From Mycobacterium lentiflavum (GTDB taxonomy: Bacteria > Actinomycetota > Actinomycetes > Mycobacteriales > Mycobacteriaceae), in contig NZ_CP092423.2 in NCBI RefSeq assembly GCF_022374895.2, forward strand, positions 62,001 to 126,000: DNA of 64,000 nucleotides. Direction: 5' to 3'. Under the pieces are notes generated by a model. It searched no databases. It saw only the letters and a list, made by a program, of their open reading frames with translations, and was not told the origin of the DNA. This document shows, piece by piece, positions 46,731-55,334 of this stretch (position 1 is its first letter; each line of letters begins with the position of its first letter). The position numbers were made by a program, and so were the translations under genes.

Positions 46731-47936
46731 GTGGACAAGCAAGATCTTCAATGGATGATCTCCGTCGACGACCACATCATCGAGCCCCCGAACCTGTGGG
46801 TGGACCGCGCATCGGCCGCCGACCGCGACCGAGTGCCACACGTCGAACGTATCGACGGCGTCGATACCTGGATCTACGACCAGGCGCGCGCTTCGGTGTT
46901 AGGCATCCTGGTAGCGGCCCACCAAAAGCCGGCCGAGTACTCCCCGCTACCAGTGAATTACGACGAGATGCCCCGCGCCTACTTCGACCCGGTGGCCCGC
47001 ATCCCCGACATGGACCAGGACCATGTGATCGCGGGATTGAACTTCCCGTTCTTCCCCCGTTTCTGCGGTCAGATGTTCGCCCACCTCGGTGACCGCGACC
47101 TCGGTCTCAAGTGCGTGCGGGCGTACAACGACTTCGTCATCGACGAGTGGTGCGCGGCAGCGCCCGGCCGCTACATCCCGACGATCATCATCCCGTTGTG
47201 GGATACCCACCTCGCCGTGGAGGAGACGCTGCGGTGTGCCGGCAAGGGCGCCAAAGCCATTGCCTTCTCGGAGAATCTGCATCCGTTGGGGTTTCCGTCC
47301 ATCCATTCGGGCGCGTGGGACGACTTCTTCGCGGTGGTCAATGAGACGAAGATGCCGCTGTGCACGCATATCGGATCGTCGTCGGTGAGTCCCACCACGG
47401 CGCCCGACGCGCCGTTCGGGGTTCAGGCAGTCAACATCAACCTCAATCTGGCGAACTCGACCACGGATTGGCTGTTCTCGGGCAAGCTGCAGAAGTTTCC
47501 CGACCTGAAGATTGTGTTGGCCGAGGGCGGGATCGGCTGGATCCCCTACCTCATCGAGCGTGCCGAACACGTCGCCGCCGACTACCAATACCTACGCGCC
47601 AACAACTGGGCGGTCGATCCGGCAACGATGCGCTTGAACCCGGTGCCCACCAACCCCGAGATTTTCCCGGAGTCCCCGCGCCAACTCTTCCGCGACCACA
47701 TGTACGGCTGCTTCATCGAGGACGACTTCGGGGCGGCGAATCTCGACGCCATCGGCATCGACAATGTGATGATCGAGACGGATTATCCGCACACCGACAG
47801 CCTCTGGCCCAACTCCCTACAGGCCGCTCATAAGGCGCTCGACGGGCGATCCGACCTCGACAAGTACAAAGTGCTGCAGGGTAATGCGCGCCGTGTCTTC
47901 GACTTCGAGCCCGCCCCATACCCGGCGCTGACGTAG
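46731..47936 (+). CDS. Amidohydrolase-2 family metal-dependent hydrolase/decarboxylase
   Basis: A 401-residue TIM-barrel protein of the amidohydrolase-2 (ACMSD-like) group. SVDDHIIEPPNLW carries the first metal motif, where Asp-Asp-His replaces the more common DxHxH form. LCTHIGSS and AEGGIGWIPYL follow, and IETDYPHTDSLWPNS near the C-terminus carries the last conserved Asp. Relatives decarboxylate or hydrolyse ring-cleavage intermediates; actinobacterial members occur in many terpenoid, steroid and aromatic clusters. GTG start with AAGGAG. First gene of a three-gene operon. Confidence 0.88.
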   Translation: MDKQDLQWMISVDDHIIEPPNLWVDRASAADRDRVPHVERIDGVDTWIYDQARASVLGILVAAHQKPAEYSPLPVNYDEMPRAYFDPVARIPDMDQDHVIAGLNFPFFPRFCGQMFAHLGDRDLGLKCVRAYNDFVIDEWCAAAPGRYIPTIIIPLWDTHLAVEETLRCAGKGAKAIAFSENLHPLGFPSIHSGAWDDFFAVVNETKMPLCTHIGSSSVSPTTAPDAPFGVQAVNINLNLANSTTDWLFSGKLQKFPDLKIVLAEGGIGWIPYLIERAEHVAADYQYLRANNWAVDPATMRLNPVPTNPEIFPESPRQLFRDHMYGCFIEDDFGAANLDAIGIDNVMIETDYPHTDSLWPNSLQAAHKALDGRSDLDKYKVLQGNARRVFDFEPAPYPALT

Positions 47937-47959
47937 CCAACGGCACACCGATTCACGTG

Positions 47960-49483
47960 ATGCGGGAGTACCAGAGCTTCATTGGCGGCCAATGGTTGAG
48001 TGACAACGCCCTTGGCACCATCGATGTCATCGATCCGGCCACCGAGGAGCTGATCGGAAGAGTTGTCGATGGTGGACCAAAGCAGGCCGCTATGGCGATC
48101 GAGGCCGCCAGGCGAGCTTTCGACGACGGGCCATGGCCCTGGATGTCCGTTCGGGAACGAGCACGAATCATTAAACGGTTCGCTGAAATACTCGACGAGC
48201 GCAAAGCGGAACTTCGAGAACTCATCGTCGCCGAGATCGGCTCGACCGGCTTCATCACCGACCTGATTCAGGTCGGCGGTGCTATCGAGGCGGCCCATTA
48301 CTACGGCGAATTCGTCGAACACGATGTGACGTGGGTGGAGACACCCGGCGGGCCCGTAGTCTCGCCGACCGGTCTGGGCGGCGTCACGGTGGTCCGCGAA
48401 CCGGTCGGCGTGGTCGGAGTCATCACGCCGTTCAACTTCCCTTTCTCGATCAACATTCAAAAGTGCCTGGCCGCCTTGGCCGTTGGCTGCACCGTAGTAC
48501 TCAAGCCCCACCCGTGGACGCCCATGAACGCCTTGGAGCTGGCCAAGGTTGGCGAGGAAGCGGGCCTGCCGCCCGGGGTGTTCAACGTGGTCGTGGGAGG
48601 TGCGGGCGTCGGCGAGGAGCTGTGTACCCACCCCGGCGTCGACATGATCGGGTTCACCGGTTCGACGGCGACAGGTCGACGCATCCGCGAAGTATCGGCG
48701 GCAACAATGAAGCGCGCCCAACTCGAACTAGGAGGCAAGAGCGCGCACATCGTCCTCGACGACGTCACCGAAAGCGACGTTGCGGGAATAGGATTCGGAC
48801 AGGTGCTGATGCACGCTGGGCAAGCATGCACCGTAACGTCGCGACTTCTATTGCCTGAGCATCTGCTCGACGCGTATGTCGAGGGAGTCAAAAACATGGC
48901 TCCGATGATCCCCGTCGGGGACCCGCGCGATCCCGCCACTGTCGTCGGCCCGCTGATCAGGGAGCAACAACGTCAACGAGTCGAGTCCTTCGTCGAGGCC
49001 GGGCTGCAGGAAGGCGCGCGGCTGGTGGTCGGCGGCAAACGTCCCGAGCATCTCGCACGCGGCTTCTACTACGAACCGACGGCATTCGTCGACTGCCGCA
49101 ACGACATGCGGCTGTGCCAGGACGAGGTGTTCGGGCCCGTACTGGCGGTGATCACCTATCGCTCCGAAGACGAAGCCATCCGCATCGCGAACGACTCCGT
49201 GTACGGTCTGGCGGGTCTGGTGATGACCCGCAACGCCGCAAAGGGTTTCAACGTCGCGAGGCGGGTCAGAACGGGCACCATCATGGTGCAGACCGTGGCA
49301 CCCGGTGTCGACCTGGGAACCAACCCCGGTGGCGGGCAGGGACCCGGCTGGTCGCTGCCGGCACGCGGCATGTTCAACGGCGGCGGCCCATTCGGCGGCT
49401 TCAAACAAAGCGGACTCGGCCGCGAGCAGGGGCGCTGGGGCTTCGAGGAATACACCGAGCTGAAATCAATCACGATGATGTAG
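47960..49483 (+). CDS. Aldehyde dehydrogenase
   Basis: A 507-residue NAD(P)-dependent aldehyde dehydrogenase. The catalytic Cys is at about 290 (GQACTVTSR) and the general base Glu at about 256 (LELGGKS). The cofactor region has GFTGSTATGRRI and ITPFNFPF. It would oxidise the aldehyde made by the island's alcohol dehydrogenase to an acid. ATG at 47960; a GTG one codon upstream is possible. It follows the amidohydrolase gene by 23 bases. Confidence 0.95.
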   Translation: MREYQSFIGGQWLSDNALGTIDVIDPATEELIGRVVDGGPKQAAMAIEAARRAFDDGPWPWMSVRERARIIKRFAEILDERKAELRELIVAEIGSTGFITDLIQVGGAIEAAHYYGEFVEHDVTWVETPGGPVVSPTGLGGVTVVREPVGVVGVITPFNFPFSINIQKCLAALAVGCTVVLKPHPWTPMNALELAKVGEEAGLPPGVFNVVVGGAGVGEELCTHPGVDMIGFTGSTATGRRIREVSAATMKRAQLELGGKSAHIVLDDVTESDVAGIGFGQVLMHAGQACTVTSRLLLPEHLLDAYVEGVKNMAPMIPVGDPRDPATVVGPLIREQQRQRVESFVEAGLQEGARLVVGGKRPEHLARGFYYEPTAFVDCRNDMRLCQDEVFGPVLAVITYRSEDEAIRIANDSVYGLAGLVMTRNAAKGFNVARRVRTGTIMVQTVAPGVDLGTNPGGGQGPGWSLPARGMFNGGGPFGGFKQSGLGREQGRWGFEEYTELKSITMM

Positions 49484-49526
49484 CGCACCCGGTTGCGTGC
49501 GGTGTTCCGGCTGGAAAGGTCGCCTA

Positions 49527-50699
49527 GTGGAACTTCTCAGGGATGTCCGAGTCCTCGAGGTGTCACTGTTCTCCACCGATGCGCTGGGCGGCCATCTGGC
49601 CGACCTGGGCGCAGAGGTGATCAAGGTCGAGCCGCCCGGCGGCGGTGGTTTCCGCGGCTCGGCGGTGTCCGGCGGCGAACTGCAGGATTCGCACTGGAAT
49701 CGCGGCAAGAAGAGCGTGGCAATAAACCTCAAAACGTCGGAGGGCCAAGAGGCTTTTCGCCGCCTGGCAGCATCGTCGTCGGTCGTAATCGACGGTCTCC
49801 GTTATGGAACCGCGCATCGCCTCGGTTTCAGCTACGACGACGTCGTCGCAGTCAACTCGAGGGTGGTCTACTGCGTGCTCAATGGTATGGGCAGCTACGG
49901 GCCCTACACCCGCCTCGCCACTCACGGGCTGTCCTTTGACTGTTTTGCCGGCTTGAGCCCGCCGATCATCGACGCGGATGGCACGCCACGGCTTTCGGGG
50001 TCGGCCACCGGGACGACGGGTGTTCTGGCGGGGCCGCTGTACGCAGCCATGGGCGTCCTCGCCGCGCTGCACGCCGCCGGGCGCGACGGCAAGCCGCAGT
50101 ACATCGAGGTGGCGCAAGTTGACGCGGCGATCAATTGGAATTTTCAGCACCTTGGGGCTTTGGCGAACGGCCAACCCACCTACGGTGAAGGAATCCGCGC
50201 ATCACTCCGCTACCAGTACTACCGAACTCGCGATCGTAACTACGTGGTGTTCAACGCCCTGGAGGACAAGTTCTGGCTGAGATTCTGCGAGTCACTCGAC
50301 AGGATGGATCTCTACGAACCGGGACGCCAGCAGCCCCCAAAAGACCACGAGGCAGAAGCATTGCTGCGCAACGAGTTAACGTTGATTTTCCAGAGTCGCA
50401 CACGCAAGGAGTGGACGGACTTCTTCATTGCGACCGATATCGCAGGCGCCCCGGCGTTTTTAGGGGCAGACCTGTTCGACGACGACCACGCGAAGGATCG
50501 CCGACTCCTCTACGAGCAGGTGCAGGCGGACGGAACGCGACAACGATTGATGGCAACGTGCATCAAGACCAAACCCGACGAACGGTTTACCCCACCGGCA
50601 GCGCCGCACGTGGGGCAGCACACGGAGGAATTACTCACCGCCCTAGCGGGCTACGACGCGGCCGGAATCAAGCGACTTCGTTCGACGGGCGCAATCTGA
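49527..50699 (+). CDS. CaiB/BaiF (type III) CoA-transferase
   Basis: A 390-residue CoA-transferase. It starts LLRDVRVLEVSLFSTDALGGHLADLGAEVIKVEPP; ENLxxG-like VVIDGLRYGTAHRLGFSYDDV and NGMGSYGPY are family segments. The putative catalytic Asp is present in VAQVDAAI, unlike in the double-domain protein of the same island. It probably activates the acid made by the aldehyde dehydrogenase. GTG start after GGAAAGG. Last gene of the operon. Confidence 0.92.
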   Translation: MELLRDVRVLEVSLFSTDALGGHLADLGAEVIKVEPPGGGGFRGSAVSGGELQDSHWNRGKKSVAINLKTSEGQEAFRRLAASSSVVIDGLRYGTAHRLGFSYDDVVAVNSRVVYCVLNGMGSYGPYTRLATHGLSFDCFAGLSPPIIDADGTPRLSGSATGTTGVLAGPLYAAMGVLAALHAAGRDGKPQYIEVAQVDAAINWNFQHLGALANGQPTYGEGIRASLRYQYYRTRDRNYVVFNALEDKFWLRFCESLDRMDLYEPGRQQPPKDHEAEALLRNELTLIFQSRTRKEWTDFFIATDIAGAPAFLGADLFDDDHAKDRRLLYEQVQADGTRQRLMATCIKTKPDERFTPPAAPHVGQHTEELLTALAGYDAAGIKRLRSTGAI

Positions 50700-50789
50700 C
50701 TATGGGCGCACACGGTCCACGTGAACGAGGCCTTTTACCCGCCGGCGGACAAGGGTTACCATCGACAACCGTACACATCAATCGTATTG

Positions 50790-50850
50790 TTGGAACGATC
50801 GGTTAGGAATGTAACACAGTTGGACTGATCGTTCAATCTGCGGGTACAGT
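50790..50850 (+). promoter_or_regulatory. Two operator-like sites and promoter of the TetR gene at 50857
   Basis: Site 1, around 50790–50805, has AAC-GATCG-GTT. Site 2 (50820–50836) reads TTGGACTGATCGTTCAA, an inverted repeat TTGGAC-N5-GTTCAA. TACAGT at 50845–50850 is a -10 candidate seven bases before the TetR ATG, so the mRNA may be leaderless. A stretch of 33 bases from 50820 recurs at 53294 with about three mismatches. Confidence 0.75.
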
Positions 50851-50856
50851 GGCGGA

Positions 50857-51459
50857 ATGCCACGCGGAAAGACTTTCGATCCAGAAGAAAAGGTCGACGA
50901 GGCCCTCGACCTGTTCTGGCGTCGAGGCTGTGACGCGGTCAGCATTCAAGACCTCGTCGAGGCCCTCGAACTCAACCGCGGCAGCCTCTACGCGACCTAC
51001 GGCGACAAGGAACAGCTGTGGCGACGTGCGCTGACGCGCTACTGCGATCAGCGCCGCGCCTACCTGTCCGAGCTGCTCGACGACCCGACGACGCCAGTGC
51101 TGCCGCGCATTCGGCGCCTCATGCTCGACACGGCCAACCCCACCGCCGAAGGTCCCCACGGCTGCCTCATCGTCAACGCCATCACCGAACGCACCGACGA
51201 CCCCGCCACGATGGACATCGTGACCGGCCAGATCAGCCGTGTGGAAGACGTGCTGCGCAAGGCGTTCACCCGGGCCCGATCTGGCGGAGAGATCCCCGCC
51301 GAATCCTCTCCTCGTCGACTTGCCCGGTTCGCCGTGGTCACGCTGCAGGGGCTGCATGTGTACGACCGTGCGTTGGCCGATCCGCGAAAGGCGCGTGATG
51401 CCGTCGACGTCGCCATGTCGGCGATCCGCTCCGGCGCCGTCGTGGACGGGCCGACCTGA
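50857..51459 (+). CDS. TetR-family regulator
   Basis: A 200-residue TetR protein. The N-terminus is MPRGKTFDPEEKVDEALDLFWRRGCDAVSIQDLVEALELNRGSLYATYGDKEQLW, an AcuR/YcdC-like branch helix-turn-helix. The C-terminal domain contains GPHGCLIVNAITER, whose Cys is common in this branch. It probably represses itself and the module 51.5–55 kb, since the same operator precedes both. Its short leader suggests leaderless translation. Confidence 0.9.
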   Translation: MPRGKTFDPEEKVDEALDLFWRRGCDAVSIQDLVEALELNRGSLYATYGDKEQLWRRALTRYCDQRRAYLSELLDDPTTPVLPRIRRLMLDTANPTAEGPHGCLIVNAITERTDDPATMDIVTGQISRVEDVLRKAFTRARSGGEIPAESSPRRLARFAVVTLQGLHVYDRALADPRKARDAVDVAMSAIRSGAVVDGPT

Positions 51460-51547
51460 TCCAGGGACGCTGCGGGAGTCGACGCCGGCCGGGGCCGGCA
51501 CGCCGGCCCAGTGCACCATCCAGCAGTGACACGTGGAGCGAGAAGCG

Positions 51548-52546
51548 ATGGAATACACCAGATTCGGCAATAGCGGACTCACCGTCTCCCGGCTCTGCCT
51601 GGGCACCGCGCCGTTCGGCAAGCAGACCGATGAACACACAGCCCATGACATCCTCGACGAGGCCGCCGCGGCCGGGGTGAACTTCTTGGACACCGCCGAT
51701 GGCTACCCGATGGGGGCCGATCTGGCATTGGTGGGCCGCACCGAAGAGATTGTCGGGCAATGGCTTCGCGGTAAGCGCGACCAGTTCATCGTCGCGACCA
51801 AGGCCGGTATGCCGATGGGCCAGGCCGCGTGGGACCGGGGTGGCTCGCGTAAACATCTCCTGGACGCCATCGACGGCTCACTCGCGCGACTGGGCACCGA
51901 CTACGTCGACCTGTACCAACTGCACTTCGACGACCCGAACACTCCGCTGGACGAAACCCTCGACGCCTTGGACACGATCGTGCGGGCGGGTAAGGCCCGT
52001 TACGTCGGGGTGTCGAACTTCTTGGCCTACCGGCTGGCCCGCACCATCGGTCGGTCGGAAACGCTCGGACTCACCCGCGTGGCGTCCGTACAACCCCGCT
52101 ACAACCTGCTGTTCCGCCAAATCGAACGTGAACTCTTGCCGCTGGCCGAGGAGGAGGGCATCGCGGTCATTCCGTTCAACCCGCTCGCCGGTGGGCTGCT
52201 CACCGGGAAGTACCGCGCCGCCGATCAGCCGGAGAAGGGCAGATTCTCCGCAGAGGTCGGGCAGAGCTTTGCCGACGTGTACCGCGAACGGTACTGGCAT
52301 GACAGGGCTTTCGATACGGTTGGACGCCTGAACGAGGTCGCCTCCGGCATCGGGGAATCGCTTGCCGCGGTGTCGATCGCCTGGGTGTTGGCCAACCCCG
52401 CCATCACCTCGGTCATCCTGGGGGCCAGCCATCCAGACCAGCTGACCGATACCCTCGCCGCGGTCGACCTCGCGTTGCCCGATGACCTCAAGGTCGCACT
52501 CGACGACATCAGCCACGGGTACCGATTCGGCGACGCCGCCCGGTGA
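51548..52546 (+). CDS. Aldo/keto reductase
   Basis: A 332-residue NADPH-type aldo/keto reductase. The catalytic tetrad is visible: Asp and Tyr in FLDTADGYPMG, Lys in VATKAG, and His in YQLHFDD. NPLAGGLLTGKY is typical of the yajO/IolS-like branch. The substrate is an unknown aldehyde or ketone. I use the ATG at 51548 with GGAGCGAGAAG upstream; the frame also has a GTG at 51533. It follows the TetR gene by 88 bases. Confidence 0.92.
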   Translation: MEYTRFGNSGLTVSRLCLGTAPFGKQTDEHTAHDILDEAAAAGVNFLDTADGYPMGADLALVGRTEEIVGQWLRGKRDQFIVATKAGMPMGQAAWDRGGSRKHLLDAIDGSLARLGTDYVDLYQLHFDDPNTPLDETLDALDTIVRAGKARYVGVSNFLAYRLARTIGRSETLGLTRVASVQPRYNLLFRQIERELLPLAEEEGIAVIPFNPLAGGLLTGKYRAADQPEKGRFSAEVGQSFADVYRERYWHDRAFDTVGRLNEVASGIGESLAAVSIAWVLANPAITSVILGASHPDQLTDTLAAVDLALPDDLKVALDDISHGYRFGDAAR

Positions 52547-52716
52547 GGCCATCCCGCCAAGCCGGTGTTGGTGGCCCCGCCTGTCAGAGCACCCGAAGGA
52601 ATCGAGAGGCGGTAGGCACTGAGCAGCCCTGGACGCGTAACGCTACGACCGCGGATCATCACTACACCGACAGCGCGCACCGGTGACAGCTGCTGCCCTG
52701 ACGACAAGGAGTCTCA

Positions 52717-53124
52717 ATGACCATCACGTTGACCAATCCAGAACGCCTGCCCAAGGTCGACTTGCACCGCCAAGTATCGATTGCGACCGGTTCGAGGCTG
52801 GTGTTCATGGCCGGGCAAGTTGCCTGGGACGCCGACGGAGCGCTGGTCGGGGAGGGCGACCTCGCCGCCCAGGTCGAGCAGTGCTACCTCAACATCGGCG
52901 CCGCACTCGCTGAGCTTGGCGGCTCCTTCGACGACATCGCCAAGGTGACCATCTACGTGGTCGACTGGACTATCGACAAGATGCCCCTGGTGCAGGACGG
53001 CCGCGCCCGAGCCTGCGCCAAACTCGGTGTCGACACGCTCGCGCCGGGCACCCTGATAGGCGTCGCCGCGTTGTTCGTCCCCGAGCACCTCGTCGAGGTG
53101 GAGGCGATCGCAGTTCTCGACTAG
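52717..53124 (+). CDS. RidA-family protein
   Basis: A 135-residue RidA/YjgF/UK114 protein. GSRLVFMAGQVAWDADG at the N-terminus, VEQCYLNIGAALAELGGSFDDIAKVTIYVVD in the middle, and APGTLIGVAALFVPEHLVEVEAIAVL at the end match the family. The usual Arg of the active site (family R105 region) is not evident in TLIGVAAL, so enamine deaminase activity is uncertain. It is in the same orientation as the aldo/keto reductase, 170 bases downstream. Confidence 0.9.
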   Translation: MTITLTNPERLPKVDLHRQVSIATGSRLVFMAGQVAWDADGALVGEGDLAAQVEQCYLNIGAALAELGGSFDDIAKVTIYVVDWTIDKMPLVQDGRARACAKLGVDTLAPGTLIGVAALFVPEHLVEVEAIAVLD

Positions 53125-53293
53125 CGCAGGGTTCTTCGGCAAATACCGATATTTGTTTGAGCACCCCGGCGTCCCTAATGCCACCTAATTACGCTGTGAG
53201 ACAGCATCTCTCGGCGGCCTTGATGATACGCCGTTCCGGGGAAGGGGTACGTTCCACGAGCCCGGCAGGACGACCGTCCCGTGACCTAATCTG

Positions 53294-53324
53294 TTGGACT
53301 GATCGTTCAAACTGTGGGTAAAGT
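53294..53324 (+). promoter_or_regulatory. Operator-promoter copy matching that of the TetR gene
   Basis: TTGGACTGATCGTTCAA (53294–53310) is identical to 50820–50836. TAAAGT (53319–53324) takes the place of the -10 TACAGT at the same distance. It precedes the peroxiredoxin-like fragment and the SDR gene, placing them under the TetR encoded at 50857. Confidence 0.78.
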
Positions 53325-53360
53325 GGTGGGATCAAATCCGAACCCTCGAAGGGCGGTCGC

Positions 53361-53603
53361 ATGACCCACACAGGCACCATCGCCGAGCTGGTGCCGGCGC
53401 TCGACGAGCGTGGCGTCGCGGTGAGCCCGCGGCGGCCCGACGGGTCGATGAGTTCGGTCGAGGTGATGCCCATGTCGACGGTCGTGGTTCTTGACAACGC
53501 GGGGGTGATCCGGTGGATCGACGTGCACCCGAATTACGCGACACGCAGCGAGGTGCCCGACATCCTGGCCGCCGTCGACGCGATGCAGCGAACCGATGTC
53601 TGA
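53361..53603 (+). CDS. Truncated peroxiredoxin-like protein
   Basis: An 80-residue product. Residues 1–30 (ELVPALDERGVAVSPRRPDGSM) and the C-terminal VVVLDNAGVIRWIDVHPNYATRSEVPDILAAVDAM resemble the middle and end of AhpC/TSA-type peroxiredoxin-like proteins. The thioredoxin-fold N-terminus with the catalytic cysteine is absent, and no cysteine remains. It is therefore probably a remnant or has lost enzymatic function, although its promoter is intact. It overlaps the SDR start by eight bases. Confidence 0.6.
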   Translation: MTHTGTIAELVPALDERGVAVSPRRPDGSMSSVEVMPMSTVVVLDNAGVIRWIDVHPNYATRSEVPDILAAVDAMQRTDV

Positions 53604-54531
53604 GGGCGCGTTTCTCATCACCGGCGCCAACGCCGGTCTCGGTAAGGACGCCGCGCGCCAGCTGGCGCTGCGCGACGATGTCAGCACCATTTACTTGGCC
53701 TGCCGTGACGAGGCCAAGGCGCGGGCAGCTCAGGCCGACCTGCAGCGGATTACGGGGACGTCGGTCTTCGAGATCGTGATCATGGACACCAGCGACCTGG
53801 CGTCGGTGCGGGAGGCGGTCACGGCGATCGACCGGCCGTTGCGGGCGGTTCTGCTCAACGCCGGCGGCATGGGCGGACCCACCCCGTTCGCGCACACTGC
53901 TGACGGGGTGACGACGATGTTCGCGGTCAACGTACTCGGGCACGTCGTGCTGCTCGAGTGTCTGTTGGCGGCCGGGTTGCTGACCTCCACGGCAGTGCTA
54001 ACGGGCAGCGAGGCCGCACGGGGGGTGCCGAAACTGCGGATCAAGCGCCCCACCTTCGACACGCATTCGGTCGACGAGTTCACCTCGGTCATCGACGGGT
54101 CGTTCTTCAATGGCCGCAAGCGCGATCCGATGCTCGCCTACGGGCAGGCCAAGTACTTGGGTGCGCTGTGGATGTCAGCGTTGGCGCGCCAGCACCCCGA
54201 GCTTCGCTTGCTTACCGTCAGCCCGGGCAACAGCACCGGCACCGAGGCCACGAGGGACCTACCCGCCGTGCTCAGGGTGTTGATGCAACGCGTCATGCCC
54301 AGGGTGGGCCCGCTTTTCGGTATCTCTCACCCCGTGGACGTCGGGGCCAAGCGCCTCGTCGACGGCCTGGTCGGCGGTTCGTTGGACAGCGGCCGGTTCT
54401 ATGCCAGTGCGCAGAACACCATTAGTGGTCCCCTGGTCGACCAGGCCACCATCGTCGCCGACTTCGCCGACGACACGATCCAGGATCACGCCTACGCCGC
54501 CATCCATGCGTTCCTGGATCCGCGGCCGTGA
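53596..54531 (+). CDS. Short-chain dehydrogenase/reductase (protochlorophyllide-reductase-like size)
   Basis: A 311-residue SDR. The cofactor motif is TGANAGLG (residues 9–16). LNAGG replaces the usual NNAG. The active site has TGSEAARG and YGQAKYLGALW, with Tyr and Lys. The long insert and length resemble the retinol-dehydrogenase/POR-like branch. Substrate unknown. Its ATG lies inside the end of the peroxiredoxin-like fragment, so translation is likely coupled. Confidence 0.88.
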   Translation: MSEGAFLITGANAGLGKDAARQLALRDDVSTIYLACRDEAKARAAQADLQRITGTSVFEIVIMDTSDLASVREAVTAIDRPLRAVLLNAGGMGGPTPFAHTADGVTTMFAVNVLGHVVLLECLLAAGLLTSTAVLTGSEAARGVPKLRIKRPTFDTHSVDEFTSVIDGSFFNGRKRDPMLAYGQAKYLGALWMSALARQHPELRLLTVSPGNSTGTEATRDLPAVLRVLMQRVMPRVGPLFGISHPVDVGAKRLVDGLVGGSLDSGRFYASAQNTISGPLVDQATIVADFADDTIQDHAYAAIHAFLDPRP

Positions 54532-54664
54532 ACACCGGGGCCCACCGATCGCCGCGGCGCCTACCCCGGACCATCCGCGTGCGTCCCTGTCGGGCCGATG
54601 CATACTCATCCGTGCGGTCCGCGCAGGTCGGACCGCCAGTCGATCACTTGGAGAGGACCACGAC

Positions 54665-54967
54665 ATGAAGGCATCCATCGACGGCGTCGTCGTCGCCGAC
54701 GCCCCGGAGTCGGATCTGGTCAACATCGAGGGCAACTACTACTTCCCGCCCTCGTCGCTGGACGCTGCGGCGTTCAGCGACAGCCCGACGTCCTACACCT
54801 GCCCATGGAAGGGGTCCGCTCAGTATCACGACGTATCGGCAGGTGGTTCCACCCATCACGATGCAGCATGGAGTTATCCGGACCCGTATCCGTCGTCGTT
54901 TGACCGAGTCGGTCGTGACTACTCCCACTACGTCGCCTTCGACCGAGAACAGGTGACGATCGGCTGA
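54665..54967 (+). CDS. DUF427 protein
   Basis: A 100-residue DUF427 protein. GNYYFPPSSLD, SYTCPWKGSAQYHDV, and AAWSYPDPYPSSFDRVGRDYSHYVAFD are the family hallmarks. The small beta-barrel fold has no assigned activity; the CPWKG segment is the most conserved part. The frame is open upstream to 54401, but ATG 54665 with GGAGAGGAC gives the family start. Probably the last gene of the module under the TetR at 50857. Confidence 0.9.
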   Translation: MKASIDGVVVADAPESDLVNIEGNYYFPPSSLDAAAFSDSPTSYTCPWKGSAQYHDVSAGGSTHHDAAWSYPDPYPSSFDRVGRDYSHYVAFDREQVTIG

Positions 54968-55100
54968 CGTCACGCGTCTCTGAGCAATGCCGCCGAGCAC
55001 AGGTGCATCCAGTCTCGGTCCTGGGGTGGAGACCTGAGCCTAGGGGCATCGGCCAATCATGCTGCCCCGCAGAAGGACCGGGACGCCGTGTCGTGCCCTG

Positions 55101-55225
55101 TCATTGGTTGCCGTAGACCCGGTCGGGGCGGATGAGCACCGCGGCCCGGCGCTGTTCGGCCATCACCCGGTCATACTCGCGTACAGGTGGCTGACTCTCG
55201 GCATCACCGGGATGACGGTTTGGGG
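55101..55225 (-). pseudogene. Possible 3' remnant of a flavoprotein hydroxylase gene
   Basis: In the 367 bases between the DUF427 and cupin genes, one minus frame ends REYDRVMAEQRRAAVLIRPDRVYGNQ and stop at 55101. AAVLIRPD followed by a short tail resembles the C-terminus of FAD-dependent aromatic hydroxylases (MhpA type). No start or upstream domain is seen, so it may be a decayed fragment of a gene once downstream of the cupin. The rest of this stretch holds no recognisable feature. Confidence 0.3.
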
Positions 55226-55334
55226 GGCTGCCATTGATAGAACCGTCATTGTTTGTCAGCCAGATTGGCTCGACCGTCAACGTCGTTGGTTGCCAGAGCG
55301 TTCATGCCGAAGGTGGCAGCCGTCGTGCTGGTCG

